DNA from: CAVTQZ01 sp963737015 | GTDB lineage: Bacteria; Actinomycetota; Acidimicrobiia; Acidimicrobiales; UBA8190 | Assembly (NCBI GenBank): GCA_963737015.1 | Contig: CAVTQZ010000001.1 | Span: 930,001 to 994,000, forward strand | Length of the DNA stretch: 64,000 bases | Reading direction: 5' to 3' | In this document: positions 17,303 through 25,004 of the stretch, one piece after another | Numbering within the stretch: the first letter of the stretch is position 1 | Layout: every line of letters starts with the position of its first letter | Made by a program: the position numbers and the translations under genes | Notes under the pieces: generated by a model | Told to the model about the DNA's origin: nothing | Seen by the model: the letters and a program-made list of their open reading frames with translations, nothing else | Databases searched by the model: none

Positions 17303-18370
17303 ATGCCGGTCGAGCGAGTTCTCCTGGCGTATCCGCGCGGCTTCTGCGCCGGAGTCGAAAAGGCGATAAAGGCTCTGGCATGGATGGTCGGCGTGTTCGA
17401 GCCGCCGGTGTACTGCTACCACGAGATCGTGCACAACGCTCACGTCGTCGAACGCTTTCGTTCCCAGGGTGTCGTGTTCGTGGATGACGTGAGTGAGGTT
17501 CCACCGGGCGCTCCACTCATGCTCTCGGCTCACGGCACCGCACCAGATGTCGTGGCCGCCGCACGCGATCAGGGCCGTACGGTCCTAGATGCGGTCTGCC
17601 CTCTCGTCACGAAGGTGCACCACGAGCTGAAGGTCCGCGCCAAAAAGGGGTACACGGTCTTGTACGTCGGCCACGAGGGCCATGAAGAGGCGGTTGGAAC
17701 GATGGCTGTCGCCCCCTCGGCGGTGCGGCTCGTGCGCTCGGAAGAAGAAGTCGACGAGGCGGCCATCCACCTGAGCGCAGAAACCCCGGTGGCGCTCCTG
17801 GCCCAGACGACACTGAGTCACGACGAGTGGTCGGGAATCATGAACAGGGCAAAGCAGCGCTTCGAGCAGCTCTGGATGCCGAATCGCTCGGACCTGTGCT
17901 TCGCGACCACGAACCGGCAGGCCGCTCTCAAGGAGATCGCGGGACGAGCCGACGCCGTCGTGGTCATCGGCTCCTCCAACTCCTCCAATACGCGTGCTCT
18001 CGAGAAGGTCGCCCGTGCCTCGGGTTGCGAGCGGGTCCTGCGAGTCGAGAATGCCTCGCAGGTACCCGACGACCTGAGCGGGGTGGTGGGGGTGACGGCC
18101 GGAGCTTCGGCACCCGACGAGCTTGTCGACGCCGTGCTTGCGAAGCTCGCTCCCGTCGAAGGCGTCGACGAGGTACGTGTGACCGACGAAGACGAGTACT
18201 TCCCCCCGCCGCCCGAGCTGCGCGACCTCGCCCGCGCTCTCGCCGCGGTTTTGGTCCTGGGTCTGGGAGCTCCCGCAGGCGCAAACCTCGGGGACCCCGC
18301 CGAGGTGGAGGGCGCGACGACAGACCGCTACGTCTCTGCGGCCGACGTGCTCGCAGCGCTCGACCGTTGA
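17303..18370 (+). CDS. ispH: 4-hydroxy-3-methylbut-2-enyl diphosphate reductase
   Basis: A 355-residue [4Fe-4S] enzyme catalysing the last step of the MEP pathway, giving IPP and DMAPP. The three cluster cysteines are visible: Cys15 in YPRGFCAGV, one in LDAVCPLVTKVH and one in DLCFATTNRQ. The substrate histidines appear in YHEIVHN and VGHEGHEEAVG, and SSNSSNT supplies the diphosphate-binding serines. The C-terminal extension of about 45 residues after the usual end is rich in Ala and Asp. The stop overlaps the next gene's TTG start (TTGA). The product would feed polyprenyl-phosphate synthesis, including the decaprenyl carrier used by the DPA genes. Confidence 0.96.
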   Translation: MPVERVLLAYPRGFCAGVEKAIKALAWMVGVFEPPVYCYHEIVHNAHVVERFRSQGVVFVDDVSEVPPGAPLMLSAHGTAPDVVAAARDQGRTVLDAVCPLVTKVHHELKVRAKKGYTVLYVGHEGHEEAVGTMAVAPSAVRLVRSEEEVDEAAIHLSAETPVALLAQTTLSHDEWSGIMNRAKQRFEQLWMPNRSDLCFATTNRQAALKEIAGRADAVVVIGSSNSSNTRALEKVARASGCERVLRVENASQVPDDLSGVVGVTAGASAPDELVDAVLAKLAPVEGVDEVRVTDEDEYFPPPPELRDLARALAAVLVLGLGAPAGANLGDPAEVEGATTDRYVSAADVLAALDR

Positions 18371-19164
18371 GCAGCTCGCGTGAGAAGCGCCGGCATGACG
18401 AGCTGCGGCGTCTCGTCATGGAGCTCGGCAAAGACGACTTCCGCCGTCGTCACCCCGATGCCACGTTCGCTCCGGTCGTGGTCGTCGTCGCCTCCTATCT
18501 GGAGGCCGACAACATCGGCGACGTGCTCAAAGCGGTCCCGCAAGATGCAGCGGGGCTCGGGATCTCAGTCCTCGTCGTCGTCGACGGCGGAAACGACGGA
18601 ACGGAGGACATAGCAAAAGAGCTCGGTGCCTACTGTGCCGTCCTGCCGGTCAACATGGGACACGGAGTGGCATTACGTCTCGGATACCAGCTCGCCGCCT
18701 CGAGCGGGGCGAAGTACGTGGTCACGCTGGACGCCGACGGTCAAGACGATCCGGCGTCGATACCCGACCTTCTCGAACCGATCCTCGAGGGCGCTGCCGA
18801 CTTCGTCGTTGCGAGCCGGCGTCTCGGCACCGACGAGTCCACCGACACCGTGCGGCGGGCGGGGGTGGTCGTCTTCTCGTGGCTCATAAACGCGTTGACC
18901 GGACAGCAACTGACCGACACCTCGATGGGTCTGAGAGCTCTGCGGATAGAGGTTCTCGGTGACGTGACGCTCGAACAGGACCAGTACCAGACGGCGGAGC
19001 TGATCATCTCCGCCGCCTCGCGGGGTTGGCGCATCGCAGAGGTGCCTACAGCGAGGCGCCCGCGCGCTTCAGGTGAGTCGAAGAAGGGGCACAACGCCCT
19101 CTTCGCTCTTCAGTACCTGAGGGTGATCCTTCTCACCTGGTTACGCGAGCGTCGCCGACGCTGA
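18367..19164 (+). CDS. Family 2 glycosyltransferase (DPM1-like)
   Basis: A GT-A fold glycosyltransferase of 265 residues. A short basic N-terminus leads to VVVVVASYLEADNIGDV and VVVDGGNDGTE, then the metal-binding LDADGQDDP near residue 120, with acceptor-side features DTSMGLRAL and a QYQTAEL loop. There is no C-terminal membrane helix, as in polyprenyl-phosphate mannosyl or glucosyl transferases of the DPM1 type. The donor and acceptor are unknown. The start is taken as TTG at 18367, overlapping the ispH stop; an ATG at 18418 is an alternative. It ends 8 bp from the convergent plsC stop. Confidence 0.85.
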   Translation: MSSSREKRRHDELRRLVMELGKDDFRRRHPDATFAPVVVVVASYLEADNIGDVLKAVPQDAAGLGISVLVVVDGGNDGTEDIAKELGAYCAVLPVNMGHGVALRLGYQLAASSGAKYVVTLDADGQDDPASIPDLLEPILEGAADFVVASRRLGTDESTDTVRRAGVVVFSWLINALTGQQLTDTSMGLRALRIEVLGDVTLEQDQYQTAELIISAASRGWRIAEVPTARRPRASGESKKGHNALFALQYLRVILLTWLRERRRR

Positions 19165-19172
19165 GGTCGCCC

Positions 19173-19871
19173 TCAGCGCCCTGCGCGAGACCCATCGGAG
19201 GGAACCTCCGCCCTCGCCTGGTCGTAGACGCGCTGAAGCGCAACCCGCAGACGCTCGGTGAGCTCATGGACCTCTCGACGTGGCGTCCGCGCGCCCGGTG
19301 GCCGGCGCTCGGGCAAGAGGGCTTCTCCGAGAACGAGATGCACGTGGACCGGCCTCGGGACCTTCGAGCCTTTCGGCAGTGAGCGGTCGGTTCCTCCGAT
19401 GCCGATAGGCACGATCGCGGCGCCGGTACGCGCCGCAAGGAACGCAGGGCCCTCGTGCAGCTGTGCGATCTCTTCGCCTGTGCGGCGGGTCCCTTCGGGG
19501 AAGAGCACCAGTACCTGTCCGGCCTCGAGTACGGCCTGGGCACGCCCGACCGAACTGCGGTCGGCCCCTTCGCGGTTCACGGGGAAGGCACCCGCCGAGT
19601 CGAGGAACCTCCCCAGGGGACGCGAGTCCCACAGCTCGTCCTTTGCCATGAAGAAGATCGGTCTTCTCGTCACCTCGGACACGACGAAGAAGTCGATGAA
19701 GCTGCGATGGACCGGCGCGAGGACCACCGGCCCGTGTTCGGGGACTCTCGGGCCGTGCACCTCGACCCGCCAGTAGGCGCGGTTGATCAGGTGCGCCAGT
19801 CTGCGTACGGACCCGTAGAGCGCGGGTGGCATGGAAATTTCGGTCGTCTGGTCCGGCGCAGCTTCTAGCAA
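19173..19871 (-). CDS. plsC: 1-acyl-glycerol-3-phosphate acyltransferase family (PlsC-like)
   Basis: A lysophospholipid acyltransferase of 232 residues. It contains the HxxxxD catalytic block as HRSFID, block II near FPVNREG, the substrate-phosphate block III FPEGTRR, and block IV VPIGIGG. It would acylate lysophosphatidate at the inner membrane face in phospholipid synthesis; a different lysolipid substrate cannot be excluded. The TTG start at 19871 overlaps the cmk stop by 7 nt; an ATG 39 bp downstream is an alternative. It lies last in the aroH-tyrA-aroA-cmk-plsC series, where cmk next to plsC is a common actinobacterial arrangement. Confidence 0.88.
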   Translation of the reverse strand: MLEAAPDQTTEISMPPALYGSVRRLAHLINRAYWRVEVHGPRVPEHGPVVLAPVHRSFIDFFVVSEVTRRPIFFMAKDELWDSRPLGRFLDSAGAFPVNREGADRSSVGRAQAVLEAGQVLVLFPEGTRRTGEEIAQLHEGPAFLAARTGAAIVPIGIGGTDRSLPKGSKVPRPVHVHLVLGEALLPERRPPGARTPRREVHELTERLRVALQRVYDQARAEVPSDGSRAGR

Positions 19872-20614
19872 TTGTCCAGCACCTCCTCGACCACGGCGTC
19901 GAGGTCGCGGCCCGTCGAGTCGATCACCAGTGCGTCCCTTGCCATCTCGTCGACGGAAGGCAGAGGAGAGGTCGCGCGCGTCGAGTCGAGGTGGTCGCGT
20001 TTCACCATTGCCCTCGAGATCCGGGGCAGATCGCTCTCACCGCGCTCGAGGGCCCGCCGACGCGCACGCTCTTCGGGTGAGGCGGTCAGATATACCTTGA
20101 GATCGGCGTGGGGAAGCACGACCGTGCCTATGTCGCGTCCCTCCACCACGCCACCTCGGTGCTCCTCGACCCACCGGCGCTGACGTGCCACCATCTCCTC
20201 ACGCACCTCGGGATTGGCTGCGACGATCGAAACCGCCGCATCGACCTCCGGTGTCCGGATCGCCCTCGTGGCGTCCGCGCCGTTCACGACGACGCGCTCT
20301 CCGACCTCGAGATGCAGATCCCGCGCCAGCTTCGAGACCGTGGACTTGTCGGAGGGATCGGCGCCTTCGAGGAGCGCTTGATACGCGACCGCCCTGTACA
20401 TCGCACCAGTGTCGAGGCGCGGCAGGCCCAGGTGCTCGGAGATCGCCCGGGCCAGCGAGGATTTACCGGCGCCTGCCGGCCCGTCGATCGCGACGACACG
20501 TACCCGACCGCCGGCCCCACTGGCGGCCTCACTGCCGCCCTCACTGCCGGCCCCACTGGCGGCCCCACTGCCGGACTCGTCGAGGTCGCGGGCTCTGTGC
20601 GCCTTGGATGTCAT
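19865..20614 (-). CDS. cmk: Cytidylate kinase
   Basis: A 249-residue CMP/dCMP kinase of pyrimidine salvage and DNA precursor supply. The P-loop is DGPAGAGKSS at about residue 40, followed by LDTGAMYRAVA, GRDIGTVVLP (CMP-binding) and the LID-region basic residues RARRRALERG. The catalytic core starts unusually late, after a Gly/Ala/Ser-rich N-terminal extension of about 35 residues encoded by a 5 x 12-bp tandem repeat (20515-20574). The ATG at 20614 overlaps the aroA stop (ATGA), so initiation is probably coupled. A later internal start cannot be ruled out, because the extension is low-complexity. Confidence 0.95.
   Translation of the reverse strand: MTSKAHRARDLDESGSGAASGAGSEGGSEAASGAGGRVRVVAIDGPAGAGKSSLARAISEHLGLPRLDTGAMYRAVAYQALLEGADPSDKSTVSKLARDLHLEVGERVVVNGADATRAIRTPEVDAAVSIVAANPEVREEMVARQRRWVEEHRGGVVEGRDIGTVVLPHADLKVYLTASPEERARRRALERGESDLPRISRAMVKRDHLDSTRATSPLPSVDEMARDALVIDSTGRDLDAVVEEVLDNC
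20515..20574. repeat. 5 x 12-bp tandem repeat inside cmk
   Basis: Five head-to-tail copies of a 12-mer of the form CC(C/T)CACTG(G/C)CG(G/C), differing by one to three bases. In the cmk frame they encode the Gly/Ala/Ser-rich N-terminal extension. Because 12 is a multiple of three, copy changes keep the frame. Confidence 0.9.
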
Positions 20615-21936
20615 CCTTCACCGGAGAGCGTCGCGAGGTCCGACCGAAACGATGGGTAAGACGTCTGCACCGAGTCCCAACCGAGAATCCGGGTGGGCCT
20701 GCCGGGTACGGAGGCGGCTGCGATCGCGGCCGCCATCGCCAATCGGTGGTCGTCGCGCGAGTCGAAGTCGCCCGCGTCGAGAGCCGCAACGCCGGTCACG
20801 TGGATGTCGTCGCCCTCGGCCTCGGCGCCCCCGCCGAAGGCCCTCACCAGATCGATCACCCCGGTGAAGCGATCGGACTCCTTCACCCGGAGCTCACCCA
20901 TGTCACGGAAGACGGTCGTTCCCTCGGCGCGCGCCGCGGCGACCGCTAGGACCGGCACCTCGTCGAGCGACGGGATCTCGTGCGCGTGGACCTCCGTCGC
21001 GACGAGCGAGCTCGGGCGGGCGACGAGATCCGAGGTCGAGGCGAGATCGGAGGCAGACACGGCCGGTTTCTCCTCTATGTGAGCGCCCATGCGCCGCAGC
21101 ACGTCCAGAAACCCCCTGCGCGCCGGCCCGGTGTAGACGCGCTCGACGACGACCTCGCTTCCGGGAACGAGCAGAGCACCGACGAGCCAGAAAGCAGCCT
21201 GCGAAGGGTCCGCGGGAACCTCGAGCTCGAACGGCTCGAGCTTGCCCGGCGCCACGCGGACCACGTGCGCGCCCTGCTCCTCGGCTTCGGAGATCTCGGC
21301 GCCCGCACGCGCGAGAAGCTCCTCTGTGTGGACCCGCGTCAGGATCGGCTCCCTCACCGTCGTCGAGCCTTGCGCAGCAAGCGCAGCGAGGAGGATGCAG
21401 GACTTCACCTGAGCGCTCGCGACAGGCGGCGTGTAGTCGATACCGCTCAGCCTCCTGCCGCGCACGTCGAGCGGCGGAAGACAAAGCTCCCCTCTCCCCG
21501 CGACGTCCGCACCCATCGTTCGCAGTGGCAGGGCGATGCGGTCCATCGGGCGTTTCGAGAGCGAGTCGTCACCGCCGAGCCGAACGCTCCAACCGTCGAA
21601 GCTTGCAACGACCCCCGCCATGAGGCGGATGCCGGTGCCGGAGTTGCCGAAGTCGAGCGGCGACGCAGGCTCGTGGAGCGAACCGGCTCCGCCGTGGATG
21701 CGTACCACTCCGTCGCCTTCGCCGGCAACGACCTCCGCTCCGAGGGCGCGCACCGCTCCGAGGGTGCGCGCGACGTCGTCACCGTCGGAAAGGCCGCTCA
21801 CCGAGGACGTCCCGTCAGCGAGCGCGCCGACGATCAGCGCCCTGTGCGAGATGGACTTGTCGCCCGGTACCCGCACACGTCCCTGCAGCGGTCGGCCGCC
21901 TTCGATCGCGACAGCGCTCTTTGCGCTCGGGCTCAC
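20611..21936 (-). CDS. aroA: 3-phosphoshikimate 1-carboxyvinyltransferase (EPSP synthase)
   Basis: A 441-residue shikimate-pathway enzyme that joins PEP to shikimate 3-phosphate. Signature motifs are GDKSISHRAL at the N-terminus, LDFGNSGTGIRLM (PEP and glyphosate site), VKSCILLA, PADPSQAAFW and the late RVKESDRF. The sequence GNSGTGIRLMAG lacks the Ala substitution of the classic glyphosate-tolerant class II pattern. The open frame extends further upstream but only in antisense to tyrA; the GTG at 21936 shares GTGA with the tyrA stop. It forms the tight series aroH-tyrA-aroA-cmk, each joined by overlap. Confidence 0.96.
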   Translation of the reverse strand: MSPSAKSAVAIEGGRPLQGRVRVPGDKSISHRALIVGALADGTSSVSGLSDGDDVARTLGAVRALGAEVVAGEGDGVVRIHGGAGSLHEPASPLDFGNSGTGIRLMAGVVASFDGWSVRLGGDDSLSKRPMDRIALPLRTMGADVAGRGELCLPPLDVRGRRLSGIDYTPPVASAQVKSCILLAALAAQGSTTVREPILTRVHTEELLARAGAEISEAEEQGAHVVRVAPGKLEPFELEVPADPSQAAFWLVGALLVPGSEVVVERVYTGPARRGFLDVLRRMGAHIEEKPAVSASDLASTSDLVARPSSLVATEVHAHEIPSLDEVPVLAVAAARAEGTTVFRDMGELRVKESDRFTGVIDLVRAFGGGAEAEGDDIHVTGVAALDAGDFDSRDDHRLAMAAAIAAASVPGRPTRILGWDSVQTSYPSFRSDLATLSGEG

Positions 21937-23054
21937 GACAACCTTCCGGTCGTGGCGTGAAAGCCCCTCTCCCCGAGTGCCTCCGACAGACGAGGGGCGG
22001 AGCCGGCGTCCACAACCAACACCAACACACCTCGCTCTCCTTCCGCGCTGTGCGCGATCTCGAGGTCGGCGATGTTGACGTCGAGAGCAGCTGCGAGCGT
22101 CGTGATCTCGGCGAGCACTCCGGGCCTGTCCGGGACCGGGACCCGGATTTCGGCCAGACGCTCGGGGCGGACGGCCGCCTTCGGAAGGGCGCGGCGGGCC
22201 CTCGCCGCCTGGTCCAGCGACGCGAGTATCGCCGTGCGGTCGGACAAGGCGACCCTGTCGCGCACGGCCTCGAGCTCCGCCAGCAACTCGTCGAGGGTCG
22301 CCACGATCGCGGCCGAGTTCTGGGCGCAGACGTCGGGCCAGATGGCCGGTTGACCGGCTGCGACGCGGGTCATGTCCCGGAACCCTCCGGCAGCGAGGCG
22401 AAGCAGCGCGGCGTGTTTCTCGGACAGGCGCTCGGCGAGGTTCATGAGGGTGGCTGCGGTCAGGTGGGGCACGTGCGAGACGACCGCCACGAGAGTGTCG
22501 TGCTGCGAGGGGTCGAGCGCGACCACCTCGGCTCCCATCGTGCCGATGACCGCACGGACGAGCGCGTAAGCCGTTGGGTCGGTGTGCTCGGTCGGGGTGA
22601 GCACCCACGTCGCGCCCACGAAAAGGTCCGGGTCCGCGCCGTCCACGCCCACTTGTTCGGAGCCCGCCATCGGGTGACCGCCGACGAACCGTGGGTTTCC
22701 GACGTCGGCCGCCACCGGCGCCTTCACGCCGGCGACGTCCGACACCACGACGTCGGCCCTGCGGCCGTGCGATCCGAACACCGCCCGTACCGCAGCCGGG
22801 ACGGCGTCGAGCGGCGTCGCCACGAAGACCACCTCGGCGTCGGGATCGTCCCCGATCGCGTCGAGCGCCCCGAGCGAGAGGGCGTGCTTCGCGATCTCGG
22901 GATCGGCGTCGCTTCCGGTCACGTGCCAGCCCCGGTTCCGCAGCGCCAGCCCGATCGATCCGCCGATCAGTCCGGTGCCGACCACCTCCGCCCGGCGGCG
23001 TTGCGGGCGTTGCGGGCGTTGCGGCGCCGGGCCGTGGTCACTCGGGGAGGTCAT
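21933..23054 (-). CDS. tyrA: Prephenate dehydrogenase with C-terminal ACT domain
   Basis: A 373-residue tyrosine-pathway enzyme. The Rossmann motif is VVGTGLIGGSIG near residue 24, followed by the prephenate-binding region GGHPMAGSE, SHVPHLTAATL and the helix-rich dimerisation domain. From about residue 300, IRVPVPDRPGVLAEITTLAAALDVNI begins an ACT domain, which usually gives feedback control by tyrosine. The ATG at 23054 is preferred over the upstream open frame; it overlaps the chorismate mutase 3' end by 17 nt. The first 20 residues contain a Pro-Gln-Arg tract encoded by 9-bp repeats (about 23001-23027). Confidence 0.94.
   Translation of the reverse strand: MTSPSDHGPAPQRPQRPQRRRAEVVGTGLIGGSIGLALRNRGWHVTGSDADPEIAKHALSLGALDAIGDDPDAEVVFVATPLDAVPAAVRAVFGSHGRRADVVVSDVAGVKAPVAADVGNPRFVGGHPMAGSEQVGVDGADPDLFVGATWVLTPTEHTDPTAYALVRAVIGTMGAEVVALDPSQHDTLVAVVSHVPHLTAATLMNLAERLSEKHAALLRLAAGGFRDMTRVAAGQPAIWPDVCAQNSAAIVATLDELLAELEAVRDRVALSDRTAILASLDQAARARRALPKAAVRPERLAEIRVPVPDRPGVLAEITTLAAALDVNIADLEIAHSAEGERGVLVLVVDAGSAPRLSEALGERGFHATTGRLS
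23001..23027. repeat. 3 x 9-bp tandem repeat at the start of tyrA
   Basis: Three copies of TTGCGGGCG, the last imperfect, encode the Pro-Gln-Arg tract at the tyrA N-terminus. The period is a multiple of three, so the frame is kept. Confidence 0.85.
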
Positions 23055-23430
23055 CGCGAAGCCCGCGGGCGCCATGCAGGTAGACGTGGTGCAGCTCGTT
23101 GCGTGAGCGATCGGTGGCAACGTGCGCCATGACCCGGATGCAGCGCGGCGTCGAGCCGACGACGTCGAGCTCTTTTGCGCAGAGGAGCGGGACGTCCCCG
23201 AGTCCCATCTCCCGTGCCGCCGCCGCAGGAAACATCGAGACCAGGTCGCCCGTCGCGGTGAACAGGATGCTGATGAGATCGTCGTGGACCAGCCCGTTGC
23301 GTTCGAGCATCGCGGTGAGCAGCTCCATCACCCCCGTCGAAATCTCCTCGGGGGTGTCCGATTCGACGGTCGTCGCCCCGCGAAGGGCTCGCACGGCCGG
23401 AGCCGGGACCGGGGCCGGGACCGGGGGCAC
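23038..23430 (-). CDS. aroH: Monofunctional chorismate mutase, AroH class
   Basis: A trimeric AroH-fold chorismate mutase that converts chorismate to prephenate for the adjacent TyrA. Motifs match the Bacillus AroH type: VRALRGATTVESDTPEEI at the start, LISILFTATGDLVSMFPA, the Cys-containing VPLLCAKELDV, and RCIRVMAHV with HHVYL near the end (active-site Arg and Tyr). The GTG at 23430 gives 130 residues with a Pro-Ala-Val lead; the GTG at 23394 would give the family's usual length of about 118. Neither has a clear Shine-Dalgarno. It lies 11 nt after the rluB stop. Confidence 0.92.
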   Translation of the reverse strand: MPPVPAPVPAPAVRALRGATTVESDTPEEISTGVMELLTAMLERNGLVHDDLISILFTATGDLVSMFPAAAAREMGLGDVPLLCAKELDVVGSTPRCIRVMAHVATDRSRNELHHVYLHGARGLRDDLPE

Positions 23431-23441
23431 GGAGACGCATG

Positions 23442-24356
23442 CTACCGAGCAGGCCTGATCCGGCGGGTTCCGGTTCGGGCGGCCGGACCGGTCTTCGAAG
23501 CCGCGCCGGGCGCTCGCACCGCCTTCGAAGCCGCGCCGGGCGCGTGCTCTGCGTTGGCGGCGGTGCCGAGGGCGTGCACTTCCTTCGCAGTTAGCGTCCT
23601 CCACTTCCCCGGTTCGAGGTCGCGCAGCCTGATCGGGCCGATCCTCACCCTCACCAGGCGGCGAACCGGGTGACCGACGGCCTCGCACATCCGCCGAACC
23701 TGCCGGTTGCGCCCTTCGTGGATGACGATGCGCAGCAAGCCGTCGGCGGGGTCGCCGATCAAGCCGACCTTTGCCGGAGCGGTCGTCCCGTCGGAGAGCT
23801 CGACACCCTTGCGCAGCCGTTGCAGGACGCCCGGCCGGGGGCGGCCGTGCACCTTCGCGAGGTACTCCTTCTCGATCCCGTGCGAAGGGTGAGTGAGAAG
23901 CTGGGCGAGCTCGCCGTCGTTTGTCATGACGAGCAGGCCTTCGGTGTCAGTATCGAGCCTGCCCACGGGGAACACCCGGGGACTGCTCGGCACCATGCTC
24001 GTCACCGTCCTCCGCCCTCGAGGGTCGCGTGCGGTCGTGACGACGCCTTTCGGCTTGTTGAGCACGTAATGAACGAGGCCGGGAAGTCCGGGGATCCGAA
24101 TCCCGTCCACCGCGACCTCGTCGCGGGTGGGGTCGATGCTTCGGCCGAGCGTGGCACGTCGGCCGTTCACCTTCACCCTTCCCGCTTCGATCAGTTCCTC
24201 GCAGCTGCGGCGACTGCCGAAGCCGGCGCGCGCCAGCACCTTCTGAAGACGTTCGGACGTGGGCTGTGGTCCGGCCCCGGTCTCTGTCGCCCTGGACGGG
24301 TCCGAAGGTTCGGACCGGCTACGGGGGCCGGAGTCGCCCGCTTGGCGGCGGATCAA
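23442..24356 (-). CDS. rluB: 23S rRNA pseudouridine synthase, RluB/RsuA family
   Basis: A 304-residue RNA-modification enzyme. An N-terminal S4 RNA-binding domain (LQKVLARAGFGSRRSCEELI and GRVKVNG) precedes the pseudouridine synthase domain with catalytic Asp in GRLDTDTEGLL, LNKPKGVVTT and EGRNRQVRRM. The C-terminal tail of about 45 residues is Ala/Lys/Arg-rich with a 30-bp direct repeat (23493-23543). The start is TTG at 24356, which overlaps the scpB stop as TTGA. The scpA-scpB-rluB order is a conserved actinobacterial arrangement. Confidence 0.93.
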   Translation of the reverse strand: MIRRQAGDSGPRSRSEPSDPSRATETGAGPQPTSERLQKVLARAGFGSRRSCEELIEAGRVKVNGRRATLGRSIDPTRDEVAVDGIRIPGLPGLVHYVLNKPKGVVTTARDPRGRRTVTSMVPSSPRVFPVGRLDTDTEGLLVMTNDGELAQLLTHPSHGIEKEYLAKVHGRPRPGVLQRLRKGVELSDGTTAPAKVGLIGDPADGLLRIVIHEGRNRQVRRMCEAVGHPVRRLVRVRIGPIRLRDLEPGKWRTLTAKEVHALGTAANAEHAPGAASKAVRAPGAASKTGPAARTGTRRIRPAR

Positions 24357-24934
24357 GCGGCCGAAGTGTCGCCCCCCGGGCGAACGCTCGACTCGAGTTC
24401 CTCCATGGCCTCGGGGCCGGGAAGCAGCTCCTCTACGCGAGGGAGCTGACCGAGATTGTCCAAGCCGAGCTTCTCCAGGAAGGCGGTCGTCGTCCCGTAG
24501 AGCACGGGCTGGCCGGGACCCGGGGCCTGCCCGACCGCCGATATGTAGCCGCGCTGCTCGAGGAGCCGGACCACCCCGTCGACGTTGACTCCCCGCAGAG
24601 CGGAGATCTGGCCCCGCGAAACCGGCTGACGGTAGGCGATGATCGCAAGCGTCTCGAGTGCCGCCGAGGAGAGCCTCGTGGACACGCCTTCCATCGCGTA
24701 TCTCTCGACGAACGGAGCCATGTCGGAGTGCGTCTGGTATCTGTAGCCCCCGGCGACGCGCGCGAGGACGAACCCCCGTCCCTGTGCTTCGTATTCGTCT
24801 GACAGCTCGCCGCAGATGGCCTCGACGCGCTCAACCGGGAGCTCGAGGAGCTCGGCGAGAAGCGTCGGTGGGACCGGCTCGACGGCCGACAACAAGACCG
24901 CCTCCACTGCCCTGTGCTCCTCCGACGGTGCCAT
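24353..24934 (-). CDS. scpB: Segregation and condensation protein B
   Basis: A 193-residue kleisin-associated winged-helix protein that works with ScpA and SMC in chromosome condensation. It shows the two-winged-helix pattern: VEAVLLSAVEPVPPTLLAELL for the first domain, then LSSAALETLAIIAYRQPVSRGQISALRGVNVDGVV, the family hallmark, and LLEQRGYI. The ATG at 24934 is preceded by a GAGGG core, part of the 7-bp repeat array between scpA and scpB. The stop overlaps the rluB start. The length is normal for the family. Confidence 0.95.
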   Translation of the reverse strand: MAPSEEHRAVEAVLLSAVEPVPPTLLAELLELPVERVEAICGELSDEYEAQGRGFVLARVAGGYRYQTHSDMAPFVERYAMEGVSTRLSSAALETLAIIAYRQPVSRGQISALRGVNVDGVVRLLEQRGYISAVGQAPGPGQPVLYGTTTAFLEKLGLDNLGQLPRVEELLPGPEAMEELESSVRPGGDTSAA

Positions 24935-25004
24935 CAGCCCTCAGCCCTCAGCTCTCGACCCTCGACCCTCGACCCTCGACCCTCGACCCTCAGCCCTCAG
25001 CCCT
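24935..25004. repeat. 10 x 7-bp tandem repeat between scpA and scpB
   Basis: Ten contiguous heptamers: CAGCCCT (2), CAGCTCT (1), CGACCCT (5), CAGCCCT (2) on the + strand. On the coding minus strand each unit except the variant reads AGGGNNG, so a GAGGG purine core recurs every seven bases up to the scpB ATG. The last units overlap the scpA stop codon (24997-24999). The unit length is not a multiple of three, fitting its mainly noncoding position. Confidence 0.95.
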
